DNA from: Streptomyces sp. NBC_01237
GTDB lineage: Bacteria > Actinomycetota > Actinomycetes > Streptomycetales > Streptomycetaceae
Assembly: GCF_035917275.1 (NCBI RefSeq)
Contig: NZ_CP108510.1
Span: 186,001-250,000 of the forward strand
DNA length: 64,000 nt
Direction: 5' to 3'
The notes under the pieces are model-generated. The model was not told where the DNA came from and ran no database searches. It saw nothing but the letters and a program-made list of their open reading frames with translations. Below, piece after piece: positions 1-9,188 of this stretch. Both the position numbers and the translations under genes were made by a program. Numbering within the stretch: position 1 is the stretch's first letter; each line of letters opens with the position of its first letter.

Positions 1-1
1 C

Positions 2-2839
2 GAGGCCGCGGCCCGGCTGCGCAGCGATCCGGTCGGCGAACCGGACGTGCTGGCCGCACAGTTGGACGGCCGGGAGAGTCTGCTCGTGGTGGACAACTGC
101 GAGCACCTGGTCGACGCCGTGGCGCACCTGATCCCGGCGCTGCTGTCCCGCTGCGCCGGGCTGCGGGTGCTGGCCACCAGCCGGGAGCCGCTGGCGGTCG
201 ACGGCGAGGCGCTGGTTCCGCTCGGGCCGCTCCCCCTGCCCGAGCAGGACGCGGACGTCCAACAGACCCGCCGCGCTGCGTCGGTGCGCCTGTTCACCGA
301 GCGGGCGGCCGCCGTGCGGCCCGGGTTCGATGTCGACGGGCACAACCTCGGCGAGGTGCTGCGTATCGTGCACGGCCTCGACGGCATGCCGCTCGCGCTC
401 GAACTGGCCGCTGCCCGTCTGCGCACGCTCTCACCGGCCGACCTGGCCGCCGGGCTGTCCGACCGGTTCCGGCTGCTCACCAGCGGCAGCCGGACAGCGT
501 TCCCGCGGCACCGCACGCTGCGTGCGGTCATCGCGTGGAGCTGGGACCTGCTCGGCGCGGACGCGCGGACGGTCGCGGAACGGATCGCCGTCCTGCCCGG
601 CGGCGTCACACCGGCATCAGCCACCGCGGTCCGTGCCGGCACCGCGGTGGCGGCCGGCGAGGTCCCGGAGCTGCTCGCGGGCCTGGCCGACCGGTCGCTG
701 CTGCAACTCGCACCGGACACCGGCCGGTACCGGATGCTGGAGACGATCCGGGAGTACGGCCTGGAAAGCCTGGCCGGTCAGGGCACCCTGACCGGGGTGC
801 GGGACCTGGCCGCCCGTCACTTCGCCGAACTGGTCGCCCGCTGCGACCCGCTGCTGCGCGGCCCCGAACAGCTCGACGCGCTCCAGGTCCTGCGTACCGA
901 GTACGACAACGTGCTCGCCGCGCTGCGCCACCTCTGCGACACCGGCGACGCCGGCGGCGCGATCGGGCTCGCCATGAACCTGACCTGGTACTGGCAGATG
1001 CTCGGCCTGCACGACGACGCCACGTACTGGCTCGGTGAGGCGGTCGCGGTGCCGGCCGAACGGCCGTGCCCGGAGCGCGGGATCGCCGAGGCGATGCTGC
1101 TGCTCCGGACCGTCGCCCCCCGGAGCGCACTGTTCAACGGCGCGGTCAAGGAAGGCGGCGAGGAACTGCGGGCGCTCACCGGCCGGCTGCTGAGCCACTC
1201 CGGGTCGCCCGGCTTCGGTGGCGCGCCGGCGCGCGTCGTGCTGGCCTCCCTGGAGGTGACCGAGGCGTCCGCGACGATCACCCAGCGCCTGGTCGACGGG
1301 CCGGACGTGTGGCTGGCCGGACTCGCCCGCATCTCCCGGGCCCATGCCGCCGAGAACGCGGGCCACCTCGACCGGGCCCGCGACGACGTGACCGCGGCCC
1401 TGGAGTGCTTCGCCCGGGCGGGCGACCACTGGGCCCTGGCCACGGCGCTGCCGCTGCGCGCGCTGCTGCGCCAGTACGACGGCGATCTCGACGGCGCGTC
1501 GGACGATCTGAACGAGGCCAAACGACTGGCCCGCGCGTTCGGGGCGCTGAGCCTCGGCGACGAGGTCTTCATCGACCTGCGCCTGATCGATCTGCACGCG
1601 CGGCTCGGCGATACCGCGCGGGCGGCCGGGATGCTCGCCACGACGCGGGGACATGTGTCGCGCTCGGCGTCGCCCGAGCCGGCGATCCTGCTCGACGCAC
1701 GCGAGGCCGCTCTGTGGGTGCAGGCGGGGGATGTGGACCGCGCGCGCGGGCTGATCGAGTCGGCCGAGACCGGGCTGTCCGAGCAGCACCCGCCCGGCGG
1801 CGAACACGAGCAGGCGCTGATCGGCGCGGTGCGGGGGACGCTCTGCCTCGAACTCGGCGACGGGCCGGGCGCCGAGGAGGCGCTGGGCCGGGCCTACGCG
1901 GCGGCGGTCGCCAGCAAGGACCTGCCGATCGTGGCGACGGTGGCGGTGACCGTGGCCGGACTCGCCGCCCGGTACGGGCGATACCGCGACGTGGCCGTCG
2001 TGCTCGGCGCGGCCGCCCGGCTGCGGGGCGCCGACGACCGTACCGATCCGCAGATCCGCACACTGAGCAGCCGCGCCCGCACCGCGCTCGGCGACGAACG
2101 CTTCGCCGAGGCGTACCGGACCGGCCGGCGACTTGACGTACCGGCAGCCCTGGCCCGGACCGATCCGGCGCTGCTGCGCCCTGCGGCGCCACCCGCGCTC
2201 CGACGGCAGGAGACCTCCGGCCGGACCACTTCCGGCGGCAGCCATGATGGGGACATGAATCAGCGCGTGCTGCCCGTCGAGGCCCTCGTTGTCGTGGACG
2301 TCCAGTCGGCCTTCGTGTCCGGTGACGGAGCTGTGCCCGAGGCCGCGCGGCTGATCGCACGGGCGACGGATCTGGTCTCGCGGGCGCGGCGCGGTGGCGC
2401 GCTCGTGGTCCACCTCCAGAACGACGGACCGGCCGGGGCGGCCGATGAACCCCATACGCCCGGCTGGGAACTCCATCTCCCCGTCGAGGCGGGCTCGCGG
2501 GAGGTCGTGATCCGCAAGACCGAGGACGACGGCTTCGCCGGGACGTCCCTGGGGAGCGTGCTGGCCGACGCAGGCGTACGGGGACTCGCCGTCTGCGGAA
2601 CGATGTCCGAGATGTGCGTCCTCGCCACGGCCCGCAGGGGTCTGGAGCTGGATTACCGGGTCGTCCTTCCGCACGATGCCCACGCGACGTACGACATCCC
2701 GGCGGCCGAGGGCATCAGCGACATGGTTCCGGCCGCCGCGGCTTCCCGGGTCGCCGAGTGGGCCCTCGGGGACGGGGTCGAGATCGTCGCGCACGCCGCG
2801 GACGTCACGTTCATGGCCCCGCGCCCGCAGCCGCGCTGA
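2..2839 (+). CDS. AfsR/NB-ARC-type regulator ATPase (5' end cut off) reading in frame into an isochorismatase-family hydrolase
   Basis: The frame is open from base 2, so the N-terminus (expected DNA-binding/BTAD domain and Walker A) lies outside the window. The visible part begins within a STAND/NB-ARC ATPase: Walker B-like LLVVDNCEHL, then RVLATSREPL and GMPLALELAAAR, followed by several hundred residues of helical TPR-like repeats. This is the architecture of AfsR-family regulator ATPases. There is no stop before an isochorismatase-like domain starts at about base 2255, so the predicted product is a fusion ending at 2839. I see no family precedent for this pairing. A lost stop, a small frameshift, or two proteins with internal initiation are alternatives. 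The target genes are unknown; it lies well left of the biosynthetic cluster. Confidence 0.72.
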   Translation, partial: EAAARLRSDPVGEPDVLAAQLDGRESLLVVDNCEHLVDAVAHLIPALLSRCAGLRVLATSREPLAVDGEALVPLGPLPLPEQDADVQQTRRAASVRLFTERAAAVRPGFDVDGHNLGEVLRIVHGLDGMPLALELAAARLRTLSPADLAAGLSDRFRLLTSGSRTAFPRHRTLRAVIAWSWDLLGADARTVAERIAVLPGGVTPASATAVRAGTAVAAGEVPELLAGLADRSLLQLAPDTGRYRMLETIREYGLESLAGQGTLTGVRDLAARHFAELVARCDPLLRGPEQLDALQVLRTEYDNVLAALRHLCDTGDAGGAIGLAMNLTWYWQMLGLHDDATYWLGEAVAVPAERPCPERGIAEAMLLLRTVAPRSALFNGAVKEGGEELRALTGRLLSHSGSPGFGGAPARVVLASLEVTEASATITQRLVDGPDVWLAGLARISRAHAAENAGHLDRARDDVTAALECFARAGDHWALATALPLRALLRQYDGDLDGASDDLNEAKRLARAFGALSLGDEVFIDLRLIDLHARLGDTARAAGMLATTRGHVSRSASPEPAILLDAREAALWVQAGDVDRARGLIESAETGLSEQHPPGGEHEQALIGAVRGTLCLELGDGPGAEEALGRAYAAAVASKDLPIVATVAVTVAGLAARYGRYRDVAVVLGAAARLRGADDRTDPQIRTLSSRARTALGDERFAEAYRTGRRLDVPAALARTDPALLRPAAPPALRRQETSGRTTSGGSHDGDMNQRVLPVEALVVVDVQSAFVSGDGAVPEAARLIARATDLVSRARRGGALVVHLQNDGPAGAADEPHTPGWELHLPVEAGSREVVIRKTEDDGFAGTSLGSVLADAGVRGLAVCGTMSEMCVLATARRGLELDYRVVLPHDAHATYDIPAAEGISDMVPAAAASRVAEWALGDGVEIVAHAADVTFMAPRPQPR
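2255..2839 (+). CDS. isochorismatase-family cysteine hydrolase (domain, or separate protein from an internal ATG)
   Basis: From ATG 2255 (MNQRVLPVEALVVVDVQ) the sequence is a complete isochorismatase-like fold of 194 residues. The triad is visible: Asp in VVVDVQSAF, Lys in VIRKTEDDGF and Cys in CGTMSEMCVLATARR. Such enzymes hydrolyse isochorismate, nicotinamide or other amides; the substrate cannot be read from the sequence. The bases before the ATG (GATGGGGAC) are only a weak ribosome binding site, so it may be translated as the C-terminal part of the upstream ORF, with which it is in frame. I list it separately because the domain is complete by itself. Confidence 0.55.
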   Translation: MNQRVLPVEALVVVDVQSAFVSGDGAVPEAARLIARATDLVSRARRGGALVVHLQNDGPAGAADEPHTPGWELHLPVEAGSREVVIRKTEDDGFAGTSLGSVLADAGVRGLAVCGTMSEMCVLATARRGLELDYRVVLPHDAHATYDIPAAEGISDMVPAAAASRVAEWALGDGVEIVAHAADVTFMAPRPQPR

Positions 2840-2880
2840 CCGTTCTTCAGGCGTGGTACATCAGGATCGAGGTGGGGACC

Positions 2881-3915
2881 GTGGTGGAGCGGGCGGGCAG
2901 CAGTGTGGCGACCGGGGGGAAGGCCGTGGCCGTGTTCCGGCGGGCGGGAGGCTGGGTCCGGGGCAGGGGTGCGGAGGGGCGCGCGGGAGGCCGGTCGGCC
3001 TGGGCTCGGGGGTGGGTGCTCGCCGCGCTCGCGGTGCTGACGGCCTGGCTGCTCGTGTTCCACCGGACCTTCGCCCGCCTCGCGGGCCGTCCCGGCAGTC
3101 TGCTGGAGGCGTTCCTCCCCTGGCTCGGCCTCGTGGTCGTGGTGCTGCTCGTATCGGCCCTGCTTCGCCGTTCGGCCACCGCGCTGGTGGCCCTGCTGTT
3201 GCCGGTGGCGGCCTGGACGTACCTCTTCGGCGGGCTGGTCCTGCCGGGGCCGGGCGCGCGTGACCTGGTCGTGGTGCAGCACAACGTCAGCGACGAGAAC
3301 TCCGACCCGGCGGGCACGGCCCGCGCCCTGGCCGGGGCCGAGCCGGATCTCATCGCGCTGGAGGAGCTGGTGCCTCCCGCGTCGGCCGTCTACGCGAGGA
3401 GCCTGGCCCCGGACTACCCGTACCACGCGGTCCGGGGCACTGTCGGGCTCTGGTCGAAGCATCCGCTGTCCGGCACGAGGCTGTTGGACATCAAGCCCCG
3501 GGGAATCACGGCGGGCTGGAGCCGTGGGCTGCGGACCGTGGTCCACACGCCGCACGGCGAGGTCGCCGCGTACGTCGGGCACCTGCCCTCGGTGCGTGTC
3601 CGGGTGAGCGGTCTCGCCTCCTCCTGGCGCGACGAGAGCGCCGCTCTGCTGGGCGAGGCCCTCGCCGCCGAGGAGCTGCGCACGGTGGTGCTGATGGGCG
3701 ATCTCAACGGCACGGTCGACGATCACGGACTGGCCCCGCTGACCTCACGGATGAACACGGCCCGGCGCGGATTCGCCCTCAGCTTCCCCGCCGCCTTCCC
3801 GGTGGCCCGGATCGACCAGGTCATGGCCCGTTCGGCAACCGTCGACCACATCCGTACGCTGCCGGCCACCGGCAGCGACCACCTGCCCGTCGCCGCCTCG
3901 ATCACCCTGCGCTGA
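2881..3915 (+). CDS. membrane-anchored endonuclease/exonuclease/phosphatase family protein
   Basis: The 344-residue product has three hydrophobic helices in the first ~130 residues (LAALAVLTAWLLVF, LGLVVVVLLVSALL, LVALLLPVAAWTYLF). An EEP-fold catalytic domain follows, with QHNVSDEN, the metal-binding Glu in ALEEL, MGDLNG and the terminal GSDHLPV motif. EEP proteins are Mg2+-dependent phosphoesterases. With this topology the domain probably faces the outside, as in actinobacterial vancomycin-resistance-associated (VanJ-like) phosphatases; that parallel is inference. GTG 2881 is preferred because GAGGTGGGG lies just upstream. It starts about 40 bp after the preceding ORF. Confidence 0.8.
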   Translation: MVERAGSSVATGGKAVAVFRRAGGWVRGRGAEGRAGGRSAWARGWVLAALAVLTAWLLVFHRTFARLAGRPGSLLEAFLPWLGLVVVVLLVSALLRRSATALVALLLPVAAWTYLFGGLVLPGPGARDLVVVQHNVSDENSDPAGTARALAGAEPDLIALEELVPPASAVYARSLAPDYPYHAVRGTVGLWSKHPLSGTRLLDIKPRGITAGWSRGLRTVVHTPHGEVAAYVGHLPSVRVRVSGLASSWRDESAALLGEALAAEELRTVVLMGDLNGTVDDHGLAPLTSRMNTARRGFALSFPAAFPVARIDQVMARSATVDHIRTLPATGSDHLPVAASITLR

Positions 3916-3933
3916 CCGGCACCCTCCGGCGGA

Positions 3934-5367
3934 TCACCGAAGGCGGCCGAGGCTTCCGGGGTACAGGTACTTCTGTTCCGGGACGGTGGTGCCGTGTGCC
4001 CAGGCGTCGAAGAATCCGGTGAGGTCCGGCCGCCCGGAGACCTTCTTCGCGAGTGCTTCGAACTGCGGCCAGGTGGCGTTGCCGTAGCGGTGCTCCTTCT
4101 GCCACTGCCGGAGGGTCCCGAAGAAGGCGGCGTCCCCGATGGTCCGCCGCAGGGCGTGCATCATCATCGACCCCTTGTCGTACAGCGCCGGGTCCAGTTC
4201 CCTGCCCTGGCCCGGGTCGTAGAGCTTCACGTTCCAGAAGTCGGGGTCCTGTCGGCTCTGCTCCACCATGTCGGCGTAGAAGCCGGTGTCGAGGTCGGCG
4301 CCGCTCTTCTCGTCCCACAGCTGGTTGGTGTACTGGGCGACGCACTCGGCGATGCAGCCGTCACGCCAGTCCGAGAACGAGACGCTGTTGCCGAACCACT
4401 GATGGGCGTACTCGTGCACCATCGAGGAGTCGAACATCATGCCGCTGTACGTCGGACGGCTCTGCGTCTCCAGTGCGAGGGGGCCCTCGCCGCCCCCGTC
4501 GGCTTCGCCGTTGATGACGATGCCGCCGGCCGAGGAGAAGGGGTACGGGCCGAACTTCGAGGCCAGGAAGCCGATGATCTCCGGGAGCAGCGCCTCGGAG
4601 TCCGGGTCGATCACGGCGCCGGGGCTGTAGGCGTTGACGACCGGGGTGCCGTCGGCCAGTTTCGAGGTGCGAACCGTGAACTTGTCGATGGCGAGCGTGC
4701 TGAGGTAGGTGGCGAGCGGCTTGTCCTCGTACCAGCGGAAGGTCTTCCTGCCCTTGGCCGGGGAGGTGGTCGGGCCGGGGCGGCCGTTGCCGATCACGGT
4801 CCAGGTGTCGGGGACCGTCGCGGTGAGCCGGAAGGTCGCCTTGTCGGACGGGTGGTCGTTGGCCGGGTACCAGGCGGTGGCGGAGTGCGGCTCGCCGGTC
4901 ACGCTCACCCCGCCGTTGGTGAGCCGGTGCCAGCTCTCGCCGACGGGCTTGCCGGAGTAGCGGACGCGGACGGCGAATCTCGCGCCCTTGGCGATCCGGC
5001 CGGCCGGGGTGATGACCAGTTCGTGTGCCCCGCTGCGGGTGAAGCTCCTGACGGGTACGCCGTCGACGGTGACCGAGCCGACCTGGAAGCCCTCCAGGTC
5101 CAGGTGGAAGCGGTCGAGTCGGCCGGTGGCCGTGGCGGTGACGGTGGTGTCGCCGTCGAGGTGGCCGGGGCGGGCCGGGTCGTAGGCCACGCGGACGTCG
5201 TAGTGGGAGACGTCGTATCCGGGGTTGCCGTCGTCGGGGAAGTACGGGTCCCCCACACCGGACCCGCCGCCGGTGGTGGCCGCGGAGGGCACGGCGGTCA
5301 GCAGCACGCTGCCTGCCAGGATGCCCACCACCGCGGGGTATCGGTGCCGTTTCGTCGTACTGCGCAT
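3934..5367 (-). CDS. secreted M1-family zinc metallopeptidase
   Basis: This 477-residue protein has an N-terminal signal sequence (positive MRSTTKRHR, then VVGILAGSVLLTAVPSA). The zinc site HEYAHQWFG is followed 18 residues later by the third ligand Glu in CIAEC. An LALETQ sequence upstream takes the place of the GxMEN exopeptidase motif, as in short actinobacterial members. It lacks the long C-terminal ERAP-like domain, so it is a compact aminopeptidase. It lies 37 bp downstream of the M28 peptidase gene on the same strand, suggesting one operon for extracellular peptide degradation. AGGAG precedes the ATG. Confidence 0.9.
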   Translation of the reverse strand: MRSTTKRHRYPAVVGILAGSVLLTAVPSAATTGGGSGVGDPYFPDDGNPGYDVSHYDVRVAYDPARPGHLDGDTTVTATATGRLDRFHLDLEGFQVGSVTVDGVPVRSFTRSGAHELVITPAGRIAKGARFAVRVRYSGKPVGESWHRLTNGGVSVTGEPHSATAWYPANDHPSDKATFRLTATVPDTWTVIGNGRPGPTTSPAKGRKTFRWYEDKPLATYLSTLAIDKFTVRTSKLADGTPVVNAYSPGAVIDPDSEALLPEIIGFLASKFGPYPFSSAGGIVINGEADGGGEGPLALETQSRPTYSGMMFDSSMVHEYAHQWFGNSVSFSDWRDGCIAECVAQYTNQLWDEKSGADLDTGFYADMVEQSRQDPDFWNVKLYDPGQGRELDPALYDKGSMMMHALRRTIGDAAFFGTLRQWQKEHRYGNATWPQFEALAKKVSGRPDLTGFFDAWAHGTTVPEQKYLYPGSLGRLR

Positions 5368-5404
5368 ATGTCCTGCTCCTGACCGTAGGGGCCGTGGTCG
5401 GTGA

Positions 5405-6301
5405 TCAGCGGGTGGCGAGCTGCCAGGTCACGCCCAGAACGGCGTTGGTGCTGACGGTCTCGGTCCCCGGGTCCACGTTGTCGATGCGGTCGCATGCGTC
5501 GTGGAGGCAGTCGCCGACGCCGGTGGTGAAGCCTGAGACCGGGATTCCGGCGTCTCCGAAGGACTCGTGGTCCGAGCCGCCGATGCCGATGTCGAAGGTG
5601 GGCAGGCCCTTGTCCGCGAAGTAGGCCTCGAACGCGTCCGTGGCCCTGGGGTCGTCGTGGACGACGAGCCACTGCTGCACGTTCCTGCTGCCGGTCATGT
5701 CGAAGTTGAGGTAGACGTCGATCTTCTCGCGCCCGGCGGCGGAGAGCTTGCGCACGTAGTCCTTGGAGCCGATCAGGCCCTGCTCCTCCGCTCCCCACCA
5801 GGCGAACCGCAGATGCCGCTTCGGCGCGACACCCGCCCGCGACATCGCGACGGCGGTGGCGAGCACGGCGGCCGAGCCGGAGCCGTTGTCGTTCATGCCG
5901 GGTCCGGCCTCGACGCTGTCGAGGTGGGCGCCGACGAGCACGACGTGGTCCGGGTCGCCTCCCGGCCAGTCGGCGATGAGGTTGTGTCCGAGGACGCCGT
6001 TGTGCGTGAAGGGACGCAGGCTGGTGCGGAAGCCCGCCTTGTCCAGCACGCCCTTCACATACGCCAGCGACTGCTGGAAGCCCTTGGTGCCGTGGGCGCG
6101 GTTGCCTCCGGTGCGGTCCGCGATCGACTGCAGCGCCCGCAGGTGCGACATGACCTGCTCGGTGGAGACGACGGGTATCCGCGGTGTCTTCGGTGGCTTC
6201 GGCGCGGCGGGTTCGGCCGAAGCCGCGGCGGGGACGGCGACCAGTGCCGCACACAGACCGAGTACCGCGGCCGTGCGCCGCATGCGGCTGAGTATCTCCA
6301 T
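5405..6301 (-). CDS. secreted M28-family aminopeptidase (S. griseus aminopeptidase-like)
   Basis: The product is 298 residues with a signal peptide (MEILSRMRRTAAVLGLCAALVAV to an ASA-type cleavage region). M28 di-zinc ligands are visible in order: GAHLDSV, MNDNGSGSA, WGAEEQGLIGS, NFDMTGS and a C-terminal His in CLHDACDRIDN. This matches calcium-activated SGAP-type leucine aminopeptidases. An upstream in-frame ATG at 6325 exists, but AAGGAGAG sits 8 bases before ATG 6301, which is chosen. It is first in a two-gene unit with the M1 peptidase. Confidence 0.9.
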   Translation of the reverse strand: MEILSRMRRTAAVLGLCAALVAVPAAASAEPAAPKPPKTPRIPVVSTEQVMSHLRALQSIADRTGGNRAHGTKGFQQSLAYVKGVLDKAGFRTSLRPFTHNGVLGHNLIADWPGGDPDHVVLVGAHLDSVEAGPGMNDNGSGSAAVLATAVAMSRAGVAPKRHLRFAWWGAEEQGLIGSKDYVRKLSAAGREKIDVYLNFDMTGSRNVQQWLVVHDDPRATDAFEAYFADKGLPTFDIGIGGSDHESFGDAGIPVSGFTTGVGDCLHDACDRIDNVDPGTETVSTNAVLGVTWQLATR

Positions 6302-6457
6302 GCGTGACTCTCTCCTTGAGGGCAAGGCGGGATCTTCCGGCGCGGAGCCGGAAGAAGAGAGTCGCTGGGTGATGTCAGAAAACTGTCAGGAACCTGTGAT
6401 CGCGCAGTGGTTCGTCATCCAGGGAGCCAAGCGGTCCGTGCTGCGGATACCGCCGAT

Positions 6458-6503
6458 CGCTCCCGGCCGGCCTGCCGCACGTGCGGCAGGCCGGCCGGGA
6501 GCG
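6458..6503. terminator. 46-bp perfect palindrome, likely transcription terminator
   Basis: CGCTCCCGGCCGGCCTGCCG continues into an exact inverted copy centred at 6480/6481. It lies between the stop of the MetE-like gene (6530) and the promoter side of the M28 gene, so it should end minus-strand transcripts of the MetE-like gene. No U-tract is present, as is usual in Streptomyces. Confidence 0.75.
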
Positions 6504-6529
6504 AGGAGGGCGGGGCAGGAGCCCCGTGC

Positions 6530-7594
6530 TCAGAGGCCGAGGGCCTCGGCGGCCAGGGCGGTGCCCCGGACCCGCGCGTCGATCTTCGCGAAGGCGAGGT
6601 CGCGTGAGGTGGAGGCGTCGTCCGCGAACGGCGCGAAGCCGCAGTCGTCACAGGTGCCCAGCTGCTCCAGCGGAATGTGGCGAGCGGCCTGGAGCACCCG
6701 GTCACGTACCTCTTCCGGTGTCTCCACCCGCGGGTCGATCGGATCCGTCACACCGACGAACACCCTTGCCCCTGCGGGGAGGTGGTCCCGGATGACGCCC
6801 AGCACCCGCTCCGGGTCGGCCTCGCTCGCCAGCTGGAGGTAGAAGTTGCCCGCCTTGAGCTGGAAGAGCTTGGGCAGCAGACCGGCGTAGTCGACATCGA
6901 GGCTGTGGGTGGAGTCCTGGTCCCCGCCGGGGCAGGTGTGCACCCCGATACGGGCACGGTCGGTGTCGCTGAACCGGCCGAGGACCTCGTTGTTGAACGC
7001 GATGAAGTCGTCCAGGAGAGCACCGCTGGGATCCAGCTTCAGCGACAGCCGCCCTTCGGTGAAGTCCAGCTGGACCGCATGGGCCCCGGCGTCCAGGCAG
7101 CCGCGGATGTCGGCCTCGGCCTCGTCGGCGAGATCGCGCAGGAACTCGTCCCGGGTGTATCCGTCGATGGGCGTGGCCGGGTAGAGCAGGCTGAGCGCGG
7201 AGGGGGCGATGACGGCCTGCTTGAGCGGCCGGTCGGTGAGCCGCTGCGCCTCGCGCAGATAGGACTCCGCCCGCACCTGGTAGCGGAAGGGCCCTTCGGT
7301 GATGCAGGGCAGCTGTCGGGTGTGCCCGTCGGCGAACGGGATGACGACTCCGTCCGGCGACAGGCTGTCCAGACCGGCGACGGGGTAGGTGGCGAAACTG
7401 GGCTTGGCCTGCTCCCCGTCCCCAAGGACGGGGCTCCCCGACTGTTCCAGCCGGGCCAGGGTCTCCGCGACGGCCTGCTCCTGTTGCTTGGCCAGGTCGC
7501 CGTCGCCCAGCCGTCCTCGCGCGTGCGCGGTGAGGGCGGACAGAAGGTCCGAGGGGCGCGGGATGCTACCGATCAGCTCGGTGGGGATGCTCAT
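6530..7594 (-). CDS. cobalamin-independent methionine synthase-like methyltransferase (MetE C-terminal domain family)
   Basis: The 354-residue TIM-barrel protein matches the catalytic C-terminal half of MetE. It has the zinc-binding HTCPGGD and a C-terminal Cys in GTCDDCGFAPF. Full MetE is about 750 residues, so this is the short single-domain type found in many actinomycetes. It transfers a methyl group to homocysteine or a related thiol; the donor is not known for the short family. ATG 7594 is the only well-placed start after SIMSIPTELIG. A single gene, ended by the palindrome at 6458. Confidence 0.85.
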   Translation of the reverse strand: MSIPTELIGSIPRPSDLLSALTAHARGRLGDGDLAKQQEQAVAETLARLEQSGSPVLGDGEQAKPSFATYPVAGLDSLSPDGVVIPFADGHTRQLPCITEGPFRYQVRAESYLREAQRLTDRPLKQAVIAPSALSLLYPATPIDGYTRDEFLRDLADEAEADIRGCLDAGAHAVQLDFTEGRLSLKLDPSGALLDDFIAFNNEVLGRFSDTDRARIGVHTCPGGDQDSTHSLDVDYAGLLPKLFQLKAGNFYLQLASEADPERVLGVIRDHLPAGARVFVGVTDPIDPRVETPEEVRDRVLQAARHIPLEQLGTCDDCGFAPFADDASTSRDLAFAKIDARVRGTALAAEALGL

Positions 7595-7909
7595 GATCGA
7601 GACGATAGGGACGGCTCCGGGCACCCACAAGGCAGATGCGTGAAATGCCTTGCAGATGGGGCCTGTTGGGCGAAGATCGGGTTGCGGGGCCGGTGATTGG
7701 TGTAATGCGCCGCAGCACCCCGGCGTACGACGCGGCGGGGAGCGTCCCGGCGGCCGCCGGGCCGGGCCGGGAGGGACACGGCGACGGCCGATGAGTCCGT
7801 CCGTGATCCGGAGTCGTAGATCATGGTGGGTGCGCAGCCGCGAGTGCGGTGGAAGCGCACCTGGACCGAAGCTGCCGAGATCCCGACACGAGTCACCGAG
7901 GACCCTTAG
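7595..7909. other. divergent intergenic region without a gene
   Basis: 315 bp separate two divergent genes and must hold both promoters. GCAGATG occurs twice, 20 bp apart (7632 and 7652), about two helical turns, on the MetE-like gene side. I could not assign convincing -35/-10 boxes. Confidence 0.4.
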
Positions 7910-8482
7910 ATGCGCACTCTGATCAGCACCGCCTTCGTCTCCCTCGACGGTGTCGTGGAGGCCCCTGGCGGCGAGCCCGGCTACCGGAACTCCGGGTGGA
8001 CCTTCAAGGACGTGGAGTTCCTCCCCGAGGCGTTCGGGATCAAGGGCCGGGAGCAGAAGGAAGCCACCGCGATACTGATGGGCCGGGTCAGCTACGAGGC
8101 GTTCAGCCCGGTGTGGCCGGACATGGAGGACTTCGCCGACTACAAGGAGATGCCGAAGTACGTCGTCTCCTCCACCCTCGCCGAGGACGGCCTGGTGAAG
8201 AACTGGGGCGAGATCACGGTCCTGCGCTCGCTCGACGACGTCGCCGCGCTCAAGGAGACCGAGGGCGGCCCGATCATCGTCCACGGCAGCGCCACCCTGA
8301 ACCGGAGCCTCGCGGACGCCGGTCTGATCGACCGCTACCACCTGCTCGTCTTCCCGTTGCTGCTCGGCGCGGGCAAGCGGCTGTTCAGCGACACGGACAA
8401 GGACGCCCAGAAGCTGAAGCTCGTCGAGCACGAGGCCTACCCCAACGGCATTCAGAAGAACGTCTTCGACGTCGTCCGCTGA
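7910..8482 (+). CDS. dihydrofolate reductase-family protein (RibD C-terminal domain)
   Basis: The 190-residue product opens with MRTLISTAFVSLDGVVEAPGG and contains ILMGRVSYEAF, YVVSSTL and PIIVHGSATL, followed by LLLGAGKRLF. This is the pattern of small actinobacterial RibD_C/DHFR-like reductases. They bind NADPH; the physiological substrate of this group is unknown. ATG 7910 comes directly after a TAG with only a weak GAGGA upstream. The gene is monocistronic and followed by a strong hairpin. Confidence 0.85.
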   Translation: MRTLISTAFVSLDGVVEAPGGEPGYRNSGWTFKDVEFLPEAFGIKGREQKEATAILMGRVSYEAFSPVWPDMEDFADYKEMPKYVVSSTLAEDGLVKNWGEITVLRSLDDVAALKETEGGPIIVHGSATLNRSLADAGLIDRYHLLVFPLLLGAGKRLFSDTDKDAQKLKLVEHEAYPNGIQKNVFDVVR

Positions 8483-8498
8483 CCGGGCCCCGGCCCAC

Positions 8499-8534
8499 GA
8501 CCGCCCTGCCCGCTCATCAGCGGGCAGGGCGGTC
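8499..8534. terminator. hairpin terminator, 16-bp perfect stem
   Basis: GACCGCCCTGCCCGCT, loop CATC, then the exact complement. It starts 17 bp after the stop of the DHFR-like gene. Confidence 0.8.
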
Positions 8535-8590
8535 GCGCTTGGTGCGACGGATCCCCGGGACAGTCCTCGGGGCGCGCCCGGATACGCGAA

Positions 8591-8633
8591 CGGCAGGCCG
8601 TGTGCCCGGTACGAGTCGGGCCACGGCCTGCCG
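8591..8633 (-). terminator. inverted repeat downstream of the DUF4287 gene
   Basis: CGGCAGGCCGTG at 8591-8602 pairs with CACGGCCTGCCG at 8622-8633. It sits 22 bp beyond the stop of the minus-strand gene. Confidence 0.65.
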
Positions 8634-8654
8634 TCGGTGAGGTGGTGCGGTGCG

Positions 8655-8948
8655 TCAGGCCTTGGGACGGGTCTTCTTGCCGTCCAGCCAGAGCGTGTCG
8701 GTCTCGTCCCGGTGTGTGCCGTCCGTACCGACGTGCTTCGCGTCGATCTTCGGGCCCTTCTTGAAGACGTGCACCAGCGCCATCCCGTGTCCGCGGCCCA
8801 GGTTGTAGTCCTCCTTGAGCCACTCCAGGATCGTTCCGGCCTTGGTGGAGGGGTCATCGAAGCCGCGCTCGTGCGCGAGCGTGATGAACTCGCGCGGAGT
8901 CAGTCCGGTCTTGTCCTCGATCGTGTCCAGATACGCCTGAAACGACAT
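8655..8948 (-). CDS. DUF4287-domain protein
   Basis: This 97-residue protein (MSFQAYLDTIEDKTGLTPRE... GHGMALVHVFKKGPKI) has the layout of the DUF4287 family: a short helical N-terminal part that usually contains TGLTP and a GRGHGMA segment. No biochemical function is established for the family. It is monocistronic. The CAACT-type variant of the cluster element lies about 240 bp upstream in the proper orientation, so it could be the outermost target of cluster regulation, though that distance is unusually long. Confidence 0.75.
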   Translation of the reverse strand: MSFQAYLDTIEDKTGLTPREFITLAHERGFDDPSTKAGTILEWLKEDYNLGRGHGMALVHVFKKGPKIDAKHVGTDGTHRDETDTLWLDGKKTRPKA

Positions 8949-9188
8949 TTTTTATCTCCCGCACCCGTGGGCTGTGTTGCTTGTCCGGTAGTCAGGTCCG
9001 GACCCCTGTGCGGGGGTCCTGCGACCTTTCGGGGGTGTAGACCGCACCCGGATCGAAAACTCATCGGTCACCGTGACGCGCACCCGTATGAACTTATCGT
9101 TCCGCCTGTACGGAGCGGTCCCGGACAGCGCTCGTCCGTCCGCCGGCCGTCTCCATCTCGTCAACGATGCGGCGTCGGACCTCCGGCC

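Noticed and set aside
617..2794. 725-codon minus-strand open frame opposite the regulator/isochorismatase ORF
   Set aside because: Arg/Gly/Pro-rich translation without domains; it mirrors the high third-position GC of the real plus-strand gene.
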